In this document: positions 11,576 through 23,882 of the stretch, piece by piece
How positions within the stretch are numbered: position 1 is the stretch's first letter
Layout of the letters: each line of letters starts with the position of its first letter
Assembly (NCBI GenBank): GCA_004794785.1
Contig: SJOL01008692.1
Span: 363,569 to 427,568 of the forward strand
From: Opisthorchis felineus
Taxonomy: Eukaryota; Platyhelminthes; Trematoda; Opisthorchiida; Opisthorchiidae
Reading direction: 5' to 3'
DNA length: 64,000 bases
Translations under genes and position numbers: made by a program
Notes under the pieces: generated by a model
What the model saw: the letters and a program-made list of their open reading frames with translations, nothing else
What the model was told of the DNA's origin: nothing
The model's database searches: none

Positions 11576-14004
11576 ACAGAGGCTGTCAGAGTTCAGTGTC
11601 AGAGATGCAATTCTATGGGATCGGTTCAAACATAACTAGCATACTGTACGTAGATTTTTTTCAAACCTACTTTCGTGCTAGGCGTTATCGTTAGAGGAAA
11701 TGCAATTTTTAGGGAAAAAGTAGTAGAAACAATTCTGTTGCTCGGGTAAGTAATTCTCCGTGGATTGAAACCATTGCGTTCAAAAAATGCAGTGTCTCAA
11801 ACGCCACTTCTAGCTATGCAAGAATGCAAACGATCCCTAGATGAACTTCCGAAATAGTTCACGAAATTCATCACCATCCTAAACTCAATAATATCGGTGG
11901 ACGCGTACACCATGAAATACGTTCATTTCTAGCACAGTTTGGACCAGACTGGCACATGCCGCATGGCAGTTCAGATGCTCACTGATCCTCGAATCAGACT
12001 TTACCAATGGTTCCTTGGAGCTGGCGTGCGCAAAGTTCCTACCTTGATGCACCACAATTAAGCCACTGATCTACACAAAATTAGAGCGAAAGCCCTTGTA
12101 TAACCTCAAACAGGTTATTGCGGACTTTTACAGTCAGAAGTTTGGATTTTTATCTCTGGTAGTATAGGTGATCTTTGAGTCGCTCTTTGCTCATCACCTT
12201 TCAGACGATACTACACGATCCACACCAGAAAGCAACCCTCCAGGGTCCGCAGCGAGCCACCTAGAAACAGGTGTAGGCTTCTGACACACAATGACTTTGC
12301 TTTGGTTCATGGGTGTACAAACCGCGTGCTGAACACACGATTACCACTCATTTAGGTGATGTTTAACACTGGAGGTGACTTTTCACTACCAACCTTGAAT
12401 CTGGTGTATCCAAATAATATAACTCTCAGGGGTGATCAGATGTTCGTTATATACTCTGCGGACCTGACGGTGTGAGAGTGCATTGAGCTTGCGGTGCGGT
12501 CTTACACTGCAATCGCATAGTAAAGTGACGGTTACTCACATGGTTCAGCCGCTTCCACTCACGACACTTATATTGTGAATTGACTACTAATTTTGATGGG
12601 AACTTTCTCCGTCATTATCATTATCCAAGGACACCAAAAGGTGGGCCATAGGTTCCCAAGAAGTGAACACAGAGAAGTGAGCAGTTTCGAGTACTCTGCC
12701 GCATCTGATCTGGTGTATGCTACAGAACAACGCCAGATGACTAAGTAAACTGGAACAATAGTCTTTACCATTGGGATATTGGTAGCAAGTCAATCGCCAA
12801 GAGAAAGCTACCAATATGATCGATTTCTTGTGTTCACACAATCCTGGTTTGTCTTGCGATTGCACTGGATCCAGCAAACTACAGCAGCTTAACTTCCAAT
12901 GTCCTGTGCACAGTCTGAGACAGCTGCCACGTCGGCGCAATGCTCAGTTTCAAATAACTGAGGGGCTGATAATGAAGCCAGTATCGATCGTGCACTTACC
13001 CCTGGATTTGAACCTTTACTTGGGCGTGGTGGGAAGGGTTGATTCATACACTGAGGCCTTCAAACTGGGAGGTGTTCGGTCTATCTAAGTCGATCAGTTC
13101 TACCAAGGTAGGTGGCTGAACACCCACTTGTAAAATGGTACATGAGATTGGCGGCTACCTACCGAGATAGTGTATAATTCAATGTAGGGGTCGGGATTCG
13201 GTTGTAGATGTATATAACTACTGGTTTGGTAGCGCATTAAATGTGTGAGGCCCTACCAGTCTACTAATGTTGTCTCTTCTTATGAAAATGAGAAAGACTT
13301 GATCCAAATTGTAACAGCGGTTGAGTAGTGTCAACAAATTCACCTGCACGTTTAAAATGTGATGACCGAAAATATTCCTCTGAGGTCTTCGTACCCTTCG
13401 TGGGACTGTACAGCCTATTTCAGTTGAAATAGTAGGCTGAAAAGTGTTACGATGATGCTTACCACTTTTCACTATCTACTGCGATTTTTTGTAACGCATG
13501 AGGATCGGATTCGGCAGTTGGTGTATGAAAACTGGTTACACCATTGGTTTATTTGTGACGGTAATACCGATTTGTCAAACGCTGCTCAAGTGGGTTTCCA
13601 GATGAAAACTCTAGGAAACTTGTCGTAAGTTATCCTCTTGGCTTGCATATGAGGGATGAGACATTGTTTGTTTGGCTCAAAATGAAGTGAATCGAATTAA
13701 GTTGCCTTACCATGGGTTTTCTAATACCACCATTGCAATAATCTGGCAATTCCTGCCGACCGTTTGGTTCTCAGATAAGCATTCAAAATTTGAGGCGCAA
13801 TGAATCCTATATATATGGAATCCCTCAAGCTAGGAAGAGTTCCTTCTTGAGAATTCACCCCCCACGAAAAAGCTTGCTAAAAACGAACACCCTACTACTA
13901 GTCATCCAAATTGGCAAATGTCCTGTAAGTAAGTCATAACAATGCTATTCGTGGGATTGATGAAATGGTTGGCCTGCTTTCCTGAGGCTAATCATGTAAG
14001 CTTT

Positions 14005-14225
14005 TCCCCGAGTTTCCACCACGCTTGTCTCTCATTTGTACTAGGCCCGGTAAACCCTTAGATGGAGGAAACCGGAAGTGGTCTGTCCAGTCATCAACGA
14101 CGTCATCGATATTAATGCAACACTTCGCAATCTTTAATATCGTTTCAACTGAAATGCATAGCCACCTTTGTGTAGCCCAGTTGTTTAAAGAACTCTACAA
14201 ACGAGAGATTCAGGTAAAATTCAGT
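14005..14225 (-). repeat. Family P repeat fragment
   Basis: Contains GGAGGAAACCGGAAGTGGTC, a degenerate CATCGATATTAATG segment and AAACGAGAGATTCAGG, in the same layout as other single-arm family P copies. The 75-codon plus-strand frame over it is a repeat translation. Confidence 0.55.
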
Positions 14226-17200
14226 TGCGTATCTCCAACTCCAACCGGATAAGCCACAGCAGACTTATTGACCATTTGGCCAGACAGACATGAAAACAGC
14301 TGCGAAACCTGCAGCTACTTCCACCCAGTGAGAACGAAAAAACTAAGCGGAGACGCATATTTGACCAAGGTTTACTCAGTCTTACCAACCCACTGCCAGT
14401 CAGCAGCGTGTTTCGTTCAGAGAAGAGCATAAACATAGCGATGGAGCCATAAGCTTCCGATTTCTTGTCATTCGGTTCTTATCAATGGATCTGCAGGTTC
14501 TTTTTCCGTTCTGGGGATCTCCAATCAAGCACACAGGCTACGTGAGCTCAGTAATCGATACCGAACACAATCCAGTAGACGGAATGGATATATGAATACA
14601 ATAGTAGCGAGAAGAATTTGTGCGTTTCCCTACGTCTCATGGTTGTACCAGTCTACCAGTCAAGTCTCTGGATGGCGGATATCGGTGTGAATAAAATCAA
14701 CGAGAAATTGAAGTGAATGAAGTGACATTACCGGAACTTCGTGTTTGCAGTAATGCTCAATGCCAATGTGAACATCTGCACTCGATTTGTTTCGAAGAAC
14801 CAACTTCACGAGAAAAATTATAAAATGATCAGAGAGCACTGCAATCCAGTTCATCAAACAGGACACAGGCATTACGTTGTCATAGAGTATTCATCAAGCC
14901 CCCAAACAGTATTCTATCAAGGAGAGAACCTGTTTCGTTTACGGTTATTTGTCGCATGAGTGGACGATCTGGGCCGATTTCGTGTGCTTCTTCTAACGAA
15001 GAATGTTCTTATCTAAGTGTGTTCTTTTATGACAATGTCCTTAGTGTGCCGTTTTTCTGGTCAATCCGGTAAGCTGCACCATTTCTGTCTTGTGAAACCT
15101 CTTGACGTGGGATTCCGTTGGTTCATCGCATCGCATTCTTGTGGATAACGAGGTCAGGCCGTATCCGTTCGAGGGGAGTTATCGTTTCATATCCGTCTAC
15201 GGATTGATTAAGTGTGCTTACAGTTTGATTCAGGTGGCTCATTCGCTGCTCAGAATATCTCCCCAACGATTTTCAATCAAGCGAGACGTGCAATTTGAGT
15301 TAGTGCATTAAAATTCAGTGTACTTCCGAATAGTATTGTGAAGTGCGGTGAGTCGTCATTCCGCGACACTAAATAACCAATTCTGTTGTCGGGAACGTAG
15401 GGTAGCGATTTGTCTTTGAGTACGCTGACTTCTGCTCCCACGGCTTTTTATGATCTATTCCTGTCCAGCACTTCCGGTCAGCGAAAACTGTGAGGATATA
15501 AGTTCAGATCGAACACTCTTTTCTACTATGGTTTTCGAAAGTCACGTCATTGGCGTGTGGGAGCAGCTCGACAATCCGCATTGAACCACTCACAATGCTG
15601 TCTTCAGTTCGCTCATTCCTGACGCCGTGTTATGCGCTCCTCAACGCATCCCCTCCTGTCACGCGTTCTGTCGAGCTTGCGCACTTTGTTGATCTTTCTG
15701 ACTCTCATTTATGAACCAAAATGAGCAACGCCTCTTCCGCTCACTCCTTGTGGATCTTCCTTGAATCATTGTCTGTTACTAGGCGGAAAAGCCCGATAGC
15801 CAATTAAGCGATGCATGTAGAACTCGCTTATCCTCTTCTAGACACCCTATTGGAAATCGTGTGCTTAACACCCGCTTTACTCTGGAGCATATCCGAGAGG
15901 TGTTCATGAAAATTTGAAAATCTTTTCAACTCGTTCAGTCTCTGTAGTTATCTTCCGCTCATTTAATTTTATCTCCAGCCAGGCTGATACTTGTCTTTAC
16001 TCAAGTCACCTACAAACCGTCTAATTGATAAGTCTGCTTGACTGTGTCGGGACATACTCACCAGCTGTTCATGATCACCCATATGTGACTGATTAATTGT
16101 AAGTCGGTGAGCCTCGTTCATCATATGGTTTTCAGCTGCGGAGTTCTGGGCCCAAAAAAGAGTTAGTACTGTGGCCACATGAAATTTACATCAGGTTGGA
16201 TTCACCAGCATTTCATCGGGTATATGCTCAATATCTCAAACAGTGACGAGCCAGCGTCACAACCGCAGTGATCGTAGTTAACACATTGATGGGCTACATC
16301 ATGGATAAGAGCAAAAAAGATTTACATGGGCCAGTCTTCGAACTCCGCTCCTGGCGGTACTGCATGAATGAAATCGTGGTGCTAGAAGAAATAGCCTATT
16401 AAAAGCAACAAAATTTACCCCGTCGAGAACATTGCCTAATGAAGTCCCCTCTAATCTCTCTAAATCCAGGTTGAAGAAACAGACAGGAAAAGACCTGTTT
16501 ATTCGACCTCTCAATACGGATGCTTTCAGTTGCTGTAAATAATAACATAACCAGTAGCTGGAATATGGGTATCTCTTAAGCCGGATTTAGGTGTCAACGG
16601 TGCAACAAACAAGAGTTTCAGAGTTTCATCTTCATGCACTAGGATGCAAAAGTTCCTTAGCTGATGGCAGGTACACCAGGCATGGCAGTTGCAGTCCAGT
16701 ATCAGGTGAACCAAAAACTCCCGGTCTTATGGGACCACAAAAGAAAGAAATTGATGTCCAGTGATGAAAAAAACATTACCTGGGTAATCCAGATAGCTGT
16801 GTTTGCTACTGGCACCACAAAATAAACGCATACGACTTCGGGAATATCAACATTAGGTAGGCGTGGTAGGTAAACGTCATTTGGCTATATTAAACGCGAC
16901 ACTCATGGTAGACTCCTTTATTAGAACAAACAAAGGTAGTCTGTTTTCTTCAGGTGAAGTACAGGTCAAGAGATTACTTCAAAAGCACCAAATCCTCAAA
17001 ATATTTTCAGGGAAACTCTGCAACATTATTTATAACCAGATTGCCACCGAAGTTGATCCTTTGGAAAACATGTGGGTCATCATGACGAGATCTTTCTGTA
17101 ACCGAGACGGGTTTTCCTCAACCGCTGTAGGACATAAGACCTAATGTGAAGCTGTGAAGCAGGAGCTGCGGGTATATTCTGCAAAAAAATTTCAGGTAAG

Positions 17201-17579
17201 ACTTGCTTTGTTCACTTTTCACACCCTCTCAGAAAATAACGCTGTTTTGCAACAGCTCCGCGAGTGGTAAATCAAATTTTATCACATTCTGTGAAGGAAT
17301 GAGCGAAATGAATGACTGTATTGGCATTTTGTTCATCATGAGAGCCCATTTATAAGCTATTGGGACGGTGAAGTTCAATCCATCCAACCCCGCACTGGCG
17401 ACGTCACCACGATTGGTGTTAAAGCGTTTGCAATCCAGCTGCTAAGCTCGGCGAAGAGAACAGAAACGAAAATGTGATGTTCAACCTAGGAAGCTGAATA
17501 CAACAGGAAGTGTCTCGGGGTAGGCGATGGTGTGTCCAACACGAAATGATGCTGTGTTTTCTGGCCACCAGCTTCACCG

Positions 17580-17665
17580 ACAAAAGAGGTTCTTATGTTA
17601 GCGAACTACACTCACTTGCTTACCCATTTGGTTTTCACGGGATACCCAGCTGAGTCTTATGTGTC
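17580..17665 (+). repeat. Short family P fragment
   Basis: CTACACTCACTTGCTTACCC followed by ATTTGGTTTTCACGGGATAC and CCAGCTGAGTC matches the inner part of the left arm of the 5970-6518 element. Confidence 0.5.
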
Positions 17666-17826
17666 TGTGCACTATGTCAGCTGGTCAGAATTTAGCTACG
17701 TAAGTCTACTCTTCCCAAGCTAGAAATCGATAAACCCAAAGTTTGTCATCGTTACGGATCTTGCCAGTTTGCAAATTGGCTACTCTATGGATCGAAGTTT
17801 GAATATCCCCTACTCTTCCCTTGCAG

Positions 17827-18090
17827 CGCCCACAAAGGGACACAGAATTCTTCTGAATTTTCGCGGCCTGTTTGAATTGGAACCTGAGCCTCATTGTCTG
17901 ATGGACTTCTTGGAGATTCGTGATGGGGCTTTTGGCTATTCACCTTTGCTAGGTCGATATTGCAGTCGTCGTCTTCCAGATGTGGGCAAGGGATTGCAAA
18001 CCACAGGGCCTTTCATGTGGCTTCGATTTCGTAGTGATGCTAGTATTGCTCACCGCGGATTTCAAGCAGTATATCGATTTTTTCAAACCA
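17827..18090 (+). CDS. NETO-like receptor, exon 2: core of CUB1
   Basis: Residues 157-244. The acceptor is CTTCCCTTGCAG and the donor is CCA|GTAAGT; both ends are phase 1, and the first codon joins exon 1 as g+cg (Ala). The exon reads RAPTKGHRILLNF, then the ELEP...C180...DFLEIRDG block, FGYSPLLGRYC202, GPFMWLRFRSD and GFQAVYRFF. This is the strongest homology in the window: the DG-FG-SPL-RYC and RF-SD strings match NETO CUB1 better than a generic CUB. C180 and C202 are the second disulfide pair. Acidic residues near E173/E175, D183 and D227 fit a calcium-binding CUB, by family analogy only. Confidence 0.9.
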
Positions 18091-20286
18091 GTAAGTTGCT
18101 TATTTTGCCTGCTTTCATACACAAGCCAGTAAACTCTGTTTATTGGATCCACTGGTGATTGTATGTTTCATGATCCCAGATCCTAAACGAAATCTGCAGA
18201 TCCAACGAAATTTGATAATTTATTTTTGAGGAAATTTTTTACACGGTAACTAGTGAAAATGACCAAATGGAGGTTTAAAACCTCAACAACCCTCCAAAAT
18301 AGAACGGAGTTTCAGTTGGTGTTTTGAAACAAACTCAAACGTGCATTGTGTTTTCACAGCGTTTCAGTTCGGTACACTTGCCGATACCCTCAATTTGGAA
18401 TCCCATCACAGTTCCTCCATGTTTGTGAGGTGTATGTGTGGGTAGTTCATTGAGATTTGAATAGCTGAGAGGTATTCATTCCGCTGAAAACTATTTAGAG
18501 ACGAGTTAACTGTAGTTGTGGGGTTGACGCAGGCTCTTCGTTACCATTCGGCTACATGTGGGTAGTGAAAACGCATCCATATGGACACACGTTTACAACG
18601 CCTATGCTGTTCGCGTTCTTGGAATTGTGGCGAAATATTAGTAGCTCGAGTGAGCTCATTGGTTGTTGATCTGCTTGCCGAGCTTGGCATTTAACTTGTA
18701 CCGACTTGATCTACAACGTGGTCGACGAATGTACTACGATACAGATATCTGAAAAACCATACAACTACACAGCCTCTCAAAATATTCCGTCGCCATTCAT
18801 TCTGAAAAGTCTAGAACATGTGCACGAAATTTCTTTCTTATCCAATGCGGTCTGCATACGCTAGGGTTTATATAAAATGAGTAGTGCTAAAACGACTGAC
18901 TGCAATAACCTGTAAAGGCGAAAAAACTTGAGCACAAAACTCGCATGTATCACGTAAGTTGTATCAGGTTTGTGCAAGCCGAGGTCTTTCAAACTATCAT
19001 AGACCTAGCTGGCTCACTGTGAAAATTATCGGACAATCTCGCTTGGAAATAGTCAAAGTATAAAAATTTTCCAACTTATTAATTCTTTTCACTGAATTAT
19101 ATGGTGATCCTCGAACTCATGGAAAACACAGAACTGAGGAGAATCGGAGACATTCAAGGATAGCAAAATTTTGGTCATGTGTCCACAATCATCCGGTAGA
19201 CAGTTAGATGTCCGTAACACTATCGGACTCGAAACATAGGCCAAATGAAAGTGAGATCTCCCATACGAGCGTCACTACGCTAGTTTAAATCAATGCAGTC
19301 GGATGCTACGTCATGCCCTGTTCTCTGATAACCTTTCGCACCACATACCCACATGTAGGCGCTATGCTGATAGCGTCGCTAACTTGGTTTGAACAAGGTC
19401 CTCGGGAATGACGTCGTGGGGTTTCGACTGAAAGAAACGATATGTCACGCTGCGAGTGGTCTGTGACGTATACTAGTGCATTTGTCATTCTTTCCGATTA
19501 GCATACTGCCTGCCAAAGCAAACGATATCAAAGCACAAATGAGAAATATATATTTATTGTAATTACTAGTAACCGTGTGCAACAAATTGTGCTTCAGAAG
19601 TACGGTTCAAAGTTTTGACACTTGCGTATTGGTTTTGTGTTTGTGATTTGCATGCTGTTTCCAAAAGACCAGGATTAGTCGTAAGTATACTTTGTATTCT
19701 TTGGTTTTTGGTGTCTCAGTCCAACATGCTGGTTCTTCAAGTACTTATGCAGCATGAGTTTCTGACTGCTTCACGCGAATACCGTCGGTCGTGAAAAGCA
19801 TATAACCCCCAGGGCCACATAACATGGAACATCTTCACAGCGGACTTCATGGACACGAACTCGTTATCAACAAATACGATCAATTTTCACCCGTTTTCTT
19901 GCACGAATATCGTTAAGGACGCAAGTTTGACTGGAAGGGCGTTCGCATACTAACGCGAGCAAGAAAAAGGGATGATAATCCACAGAAGACGCTATCAGGA
20001 AAACTAACTGGAACAAATCCGGTCTCACATCTGTTGAGAACAAGATGACTGTAGACTCACAGGGTTCAAGAACGAACACTCAAACACGAGTGCTACTTTT
20101 AGATGATACAGAAGTGTTCGGATTTAGTGGATAAACCAAGTCGATAGGAATACGCCTCCAACCAAACACTCGAAATGAACACATTGGGGTATCCAATTAA
20201 CCAGTCAAACGCAGAGATCAGCCACTTTAAAAGGGAGGAGGAAGCAATGTCAGAAAAAATCAAACCAAAACGCAAAGCCAACTGTG

Positions 20287-20480
20287 AGCGGGCCATTGAA
20301 AACAAAAAGTAAACTGTCAAAACTAAATGGTGTCGGCATAACCAATCAAATGGGGAGAAGAAAGACCACAACGTATTACATATTATGAACGGACCATTCG
20401 GAACTGAGATAAAGTCTACCTGATGGAAGTTGCCCAGCAAGCCAGTCGAATGCGGGGAAGACAGAAAGCTATGCAGACGA
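20287..20480. repeat. Two imperfect repeats of about 100 bp in tandem
   Basis: GGCCATT at 20291 and GGACCATT at 20391 each lead, at the same distance, to a CCAATCAAATGGGGAGAAG / CCAGTCGAATGCGGGGAAG block. A possible third, weaker unit lies upstream (CCAGTCAAACGCAGAG near 20201). The 128-codon minus-strand frame across the region carries the same internal repetition and is not a gene. Confidence 0.5.
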
Positions 20481-20694
20481 ATCAATGAAATTATGATAAA
20501 GCTGACCCTCAGTCAACTAGTCACATCAAGAAATATCAACTACTCTTTTCAAAGCTATCCAAACGTAAACAGATAAGAAGGGAGTACCCACCCAACGGCT
20601 CACTGATGATACCCCACGATCGGTGACAAAACCTGTTCAAGCAAATTGCCAACCGAATTGCATCCAATATTTCCATATCATGAATAACACTCCG

Positions 20695-20805
20695 GTTGAA
20701 ACATAACGCAGCGTGGGTGCAGCATAGTCAGTTGAAGATTATCCAAGGCAAGAGATTTAGCTGGGATTCAATCGAGTCCTCTGTTGACGCTCAGCTAACT
20801 TTACG
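20695..20805 (-). repeat. Family P fragment
   Basis: GTTGAAGATTATCC...GAGATTTAGCTGGGATTCAATCGAGTC matches the GTTGAAGAATATC...GATTCAGCTGGGATTCAGT layout in the copies near 9300 and 59600. Confidence 0.5.
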
Positions 20806-21559
20806 ATTTTGATAAGCAAAGATTGGTTACCAGAAGAATGCGGGTTTAATCTGAAAACCCCCAAATTACAATTGCCCATAAGACAGCTGTGTTGGTATGA
20901 ATTAATCAATGCTTAATGAACCATTGAATATTCTCAACTCAGGGGAATAGAGTTCAAGTCTGCCATCAGTCAGTGGACAATGGATTCCGCAAGAGGATCC
21001 TCGTATATAGTGCTCTGGTTGGGGCAAAAGGTAGCGATGGTAACTCCTTCAGCGTTATTCGGCGTTTTTTTATTGGGCTTAGCTTGGTAACCTTGATCCC
21101 AGACTGTGTTGGCTGACGAATTTACATTTTCTCAGTATCCTCAGTTTACATTTTTGTGGTAGCGAAACGTGGCAAGCACTGTCACTTACTGGCTTGATCT
21201 TCTGAGGATTTTTCAAGAGAAAAAACGGACTACCAAACAAACGCCCACATTCTATCAAAGATTTTTGGAGAAAAACAGCCAGCCAGTCTGACTTATATGG
21301 TGGGTACCTATCCTCAACAACTGAAATTCAAGCTGACAAATGCTGCATTTTGTGTATACTGCATACACAGAAAAACAAAAGTGGAAACCGGAGAACCCAA
21401 CCACATGCCAAAAAACGACAGTTTCTTCCACTCACTGTAGTGAGATTAGTTAATTTCAGTGGACTTTGTAAGCAGGCATGCTGTCTTGAAGAAACGAACC
21501 AGTTTCCGCAAACTTCCTTGTCCATTCACTGCCTCCCTTAAAGCCGTACGACAAGTTCC

Positions 21560-21850
21560 CGATTTCCTGTCAATGTTGCGTTCTATTTGAACCCAAGTTG
21601 GACAGGTTTCGACAAACTCTCATCATAAACGAGAGCCTCAGCTGGATTCAACCGAGTCCACTGTCAAAACCAGATTCGTTTACAAATGAGGATATTTGTC
21701 AAAATTCGTCCGATTTGGGTTCAAGAAGAACACAAGGTTGACGGAAACTCGATGACTGCACTTACCTGATGAGACACAAGAAGGGAGAAACCGTGAGTGG
21801 GATATCGCATTGATTTCAGCAACCTTATGAGTAGTGTGCTAAGTCCAGAC
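21560..21850 (-). repeat. Family P fragment, nearly a complete arm
   Basis: The arm reads, in order, ATCATAAACGAGAGCCTCAG, GTCAAAACCAGATTCGTTTA, GGTTCAAGAAGAACACAAGG, TTGACGGAAACTCGATGA, CACTTACCTGATGAG, AAGGGAGAAACCGTGAGTGG and AGCAACCTTATGAGTAGTGT. This is the right-arm orientation of the 5970-6518 element. No coding content. Confidence 0.7.
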
Positions 21851-22189
21851 TTGTGAGTGTTCACTCGTTGTCGTATCCCACCAGGATTCAAGTACTTTTG
21901 GGCACCCACTAAACTGACAGTTATGTGCACCTAACTGCTTTCTCCCTAGATATCTGAAGCTCCTCTGTAGCATTTGCCGCTGGTATTCGATCACCTACCA
22001 AATTCATCTAACAGATATGGGTGACCATTTCGACAGTTCACAATGTTTGAGGTCATTCAGAACGTGCTCCATCATCTGTCTGGAAATTTCCAAGTTGGAA
22101 GTTACCATATCACTTCTCATCGGTTCAGTAGGGCCTCAGAATTCGCATCATTTTCGTGGCTAAACCACCAAGTCTTCAACCACTTCCGA

Positions 22190-22320
22190 CCTTCCAGCTG
22201 GAGTTTCGTGAGCTGCATACTGCTGATGATTCCCAAAAAGGGTGAAACAGTTGTGCTGTGCTTCTCGGCGTTTCGGCGTAAATTGGTTTCATTTACGGGA
22301 CGAAATCTCCATTGAACATT
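22190..22320 (+). repeat. Family B repeat, 3' part
   Basis: CCAGCTGGAGTTTCGTGAG, AAAAAGGGTGAAACAGTTGT and the ACGGGACGAAATCTCCATTG tail match, in order, the body and tail of the family B copy at 57936-58268. Confidence 0.6.
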
Positions 22321-23802
22321 ATCCATTTTTGAAGCTCTTTTTGATTTATTCTGAAGGAATATGAAGTTCTTGGATCCTCGGATTTTTCACATTTAAATTG
22401 GACACATTTTGTAGAGGTAGTTGAGACCGTAATCTTAAACGATGTAGAGAGTGCGGCATCATGATGTGGGCACACAGGAAGTTGGCGAATTTCGTTTGGT
22501 AGGCACTATGAACCTGAAACATAACAAATTACTTGCCTGCTCTTGTGTATACATTGTCATTTTTAGATTCTTAAGAACGCCCCAAGGAGGACGTGGCGAT
22601 GTATTTAAGTATTGGATGCTAATGACCACCATCATCAAAGACATCGATATTAGCGCTAACACAGATGCTTCATGGCCGTAAAACCGCTAAGTTTATTTAC
22701 TAGAGTTTAAAGTCCCAAATTGTAGAAATAGTGAATGCGAAAGGCACCTGACGCCAGCTTATAGCAGCGATTCTGAGGTACCTACACCCCCAAGCGCTAA
22801 ATCAGACAGTATGGAAAGAAACTGAGACCACCAACGCCATTGATATCGATTAGCCACTATTCCTCGCAACGTCTCTGACCAAGCGCATAGGGGTCATGGG
22901 GACAGCGTCCTGGCAGGCGGACAGTACCAGGAAAACCCAAACTCTTCATAATCCATTTCACATCCTTCTACCAAATCACACGTGTTCCACCTTGTACTTT
23001 GCGCTATTGTGAAGGAGGCACGGGGAATTGTATTCGGCTCGGTAGACGATGACTGGGCAGGCATAACACGTGGCTCAACCACGGCGGCTGATTGTGTTGG
23101 ATGTTTTCCGCAACTGAAGTACCTGCTGCACAACCAGATAGCCACTTTTACCTACCCCATTGAGAATTCGTCAACACTATCTAATATCAGAAACACTTCT
23201 GAGATTTCAGTGATCAAAAACTGAAAATGCCTGAGACCATCTTTCCGAGGGTTCATGACCTGCAACCATACACCAACACAGCCCTTACTGTGAACCCTGA
23301 TGATGTCTTCCCATTTGGCGATGAAGCGTTCACAAGCTAATTTCCTAGCTTGGCTAGGAGATGAAAGCCACCTGTTTGACAACCGAAGAAGAATGTTAGA
23401 GAAATAACTGTATTGTCAATGGCCGTTTGAAGCCAGGTGGTTCCATGGTAAAACGTCTTGAACTATTCGGCCCTTGCTACCCAATAACAGTCATGAAGAC
23501 CGTACAAATATGATAAGGTTCCAGGGTTGTCGAGTTAGAAGTCAGCAACTAATCGGTATTTCTAATGCTCACCTTCTTCGGCCACAAGTTACCCAGTTTG
23601 AACGGACTATGCAACTGTTATATCTGACTGCTGTTCCCACTCCAGTGCCTGGTGCCAGAAAAGAACTCACCGACAAAGAACACAACAGCTTTATTGCAAC
23701 AAGCGAGTGCGTGCGAGTGCAAAAGTTACAACGGCCGCGCGATATTTCAAGGGCACATTCTGACACTGATCCAGGCTGTCTGATAGGCGTTAGTGAACAC
23801 CC

Positions 23803-23882
23803 ATCAACATCGATCGTGCTTCTATGAAGTGCCTGAACGCTGATCACATTCGGTCGTGCTTCTGTGGCATGCCTGAACATTC
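23803..23882. repeat. 40-bp tandem duplication
   Basis: Two adjacent units share TCGTGCTTCTRTG and GTGCCTGAAC/ATGCCTGAAC; the CGTGCT strings are exactly 40 bases apart (23815 and 23855). Confidence 0.7.

Larger units (their letters stand above)
8716..17826 (+). other. Intron 1 (about 9.1 kb)
   Basis: Donor GTGAGT at 8716, acceptor CAG at 17826, phase 1. Contents are non-coding as far as I can see: family P fragments (about 9290-9690, 9735-9930, 14005-14225, 17580-17665), a SINE-like family C copy (11311-11575) and a GC-richer patch at about 10370-10640. Open stretches of 60-117 codons have no recognisable homology. Confidence 0.75.
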
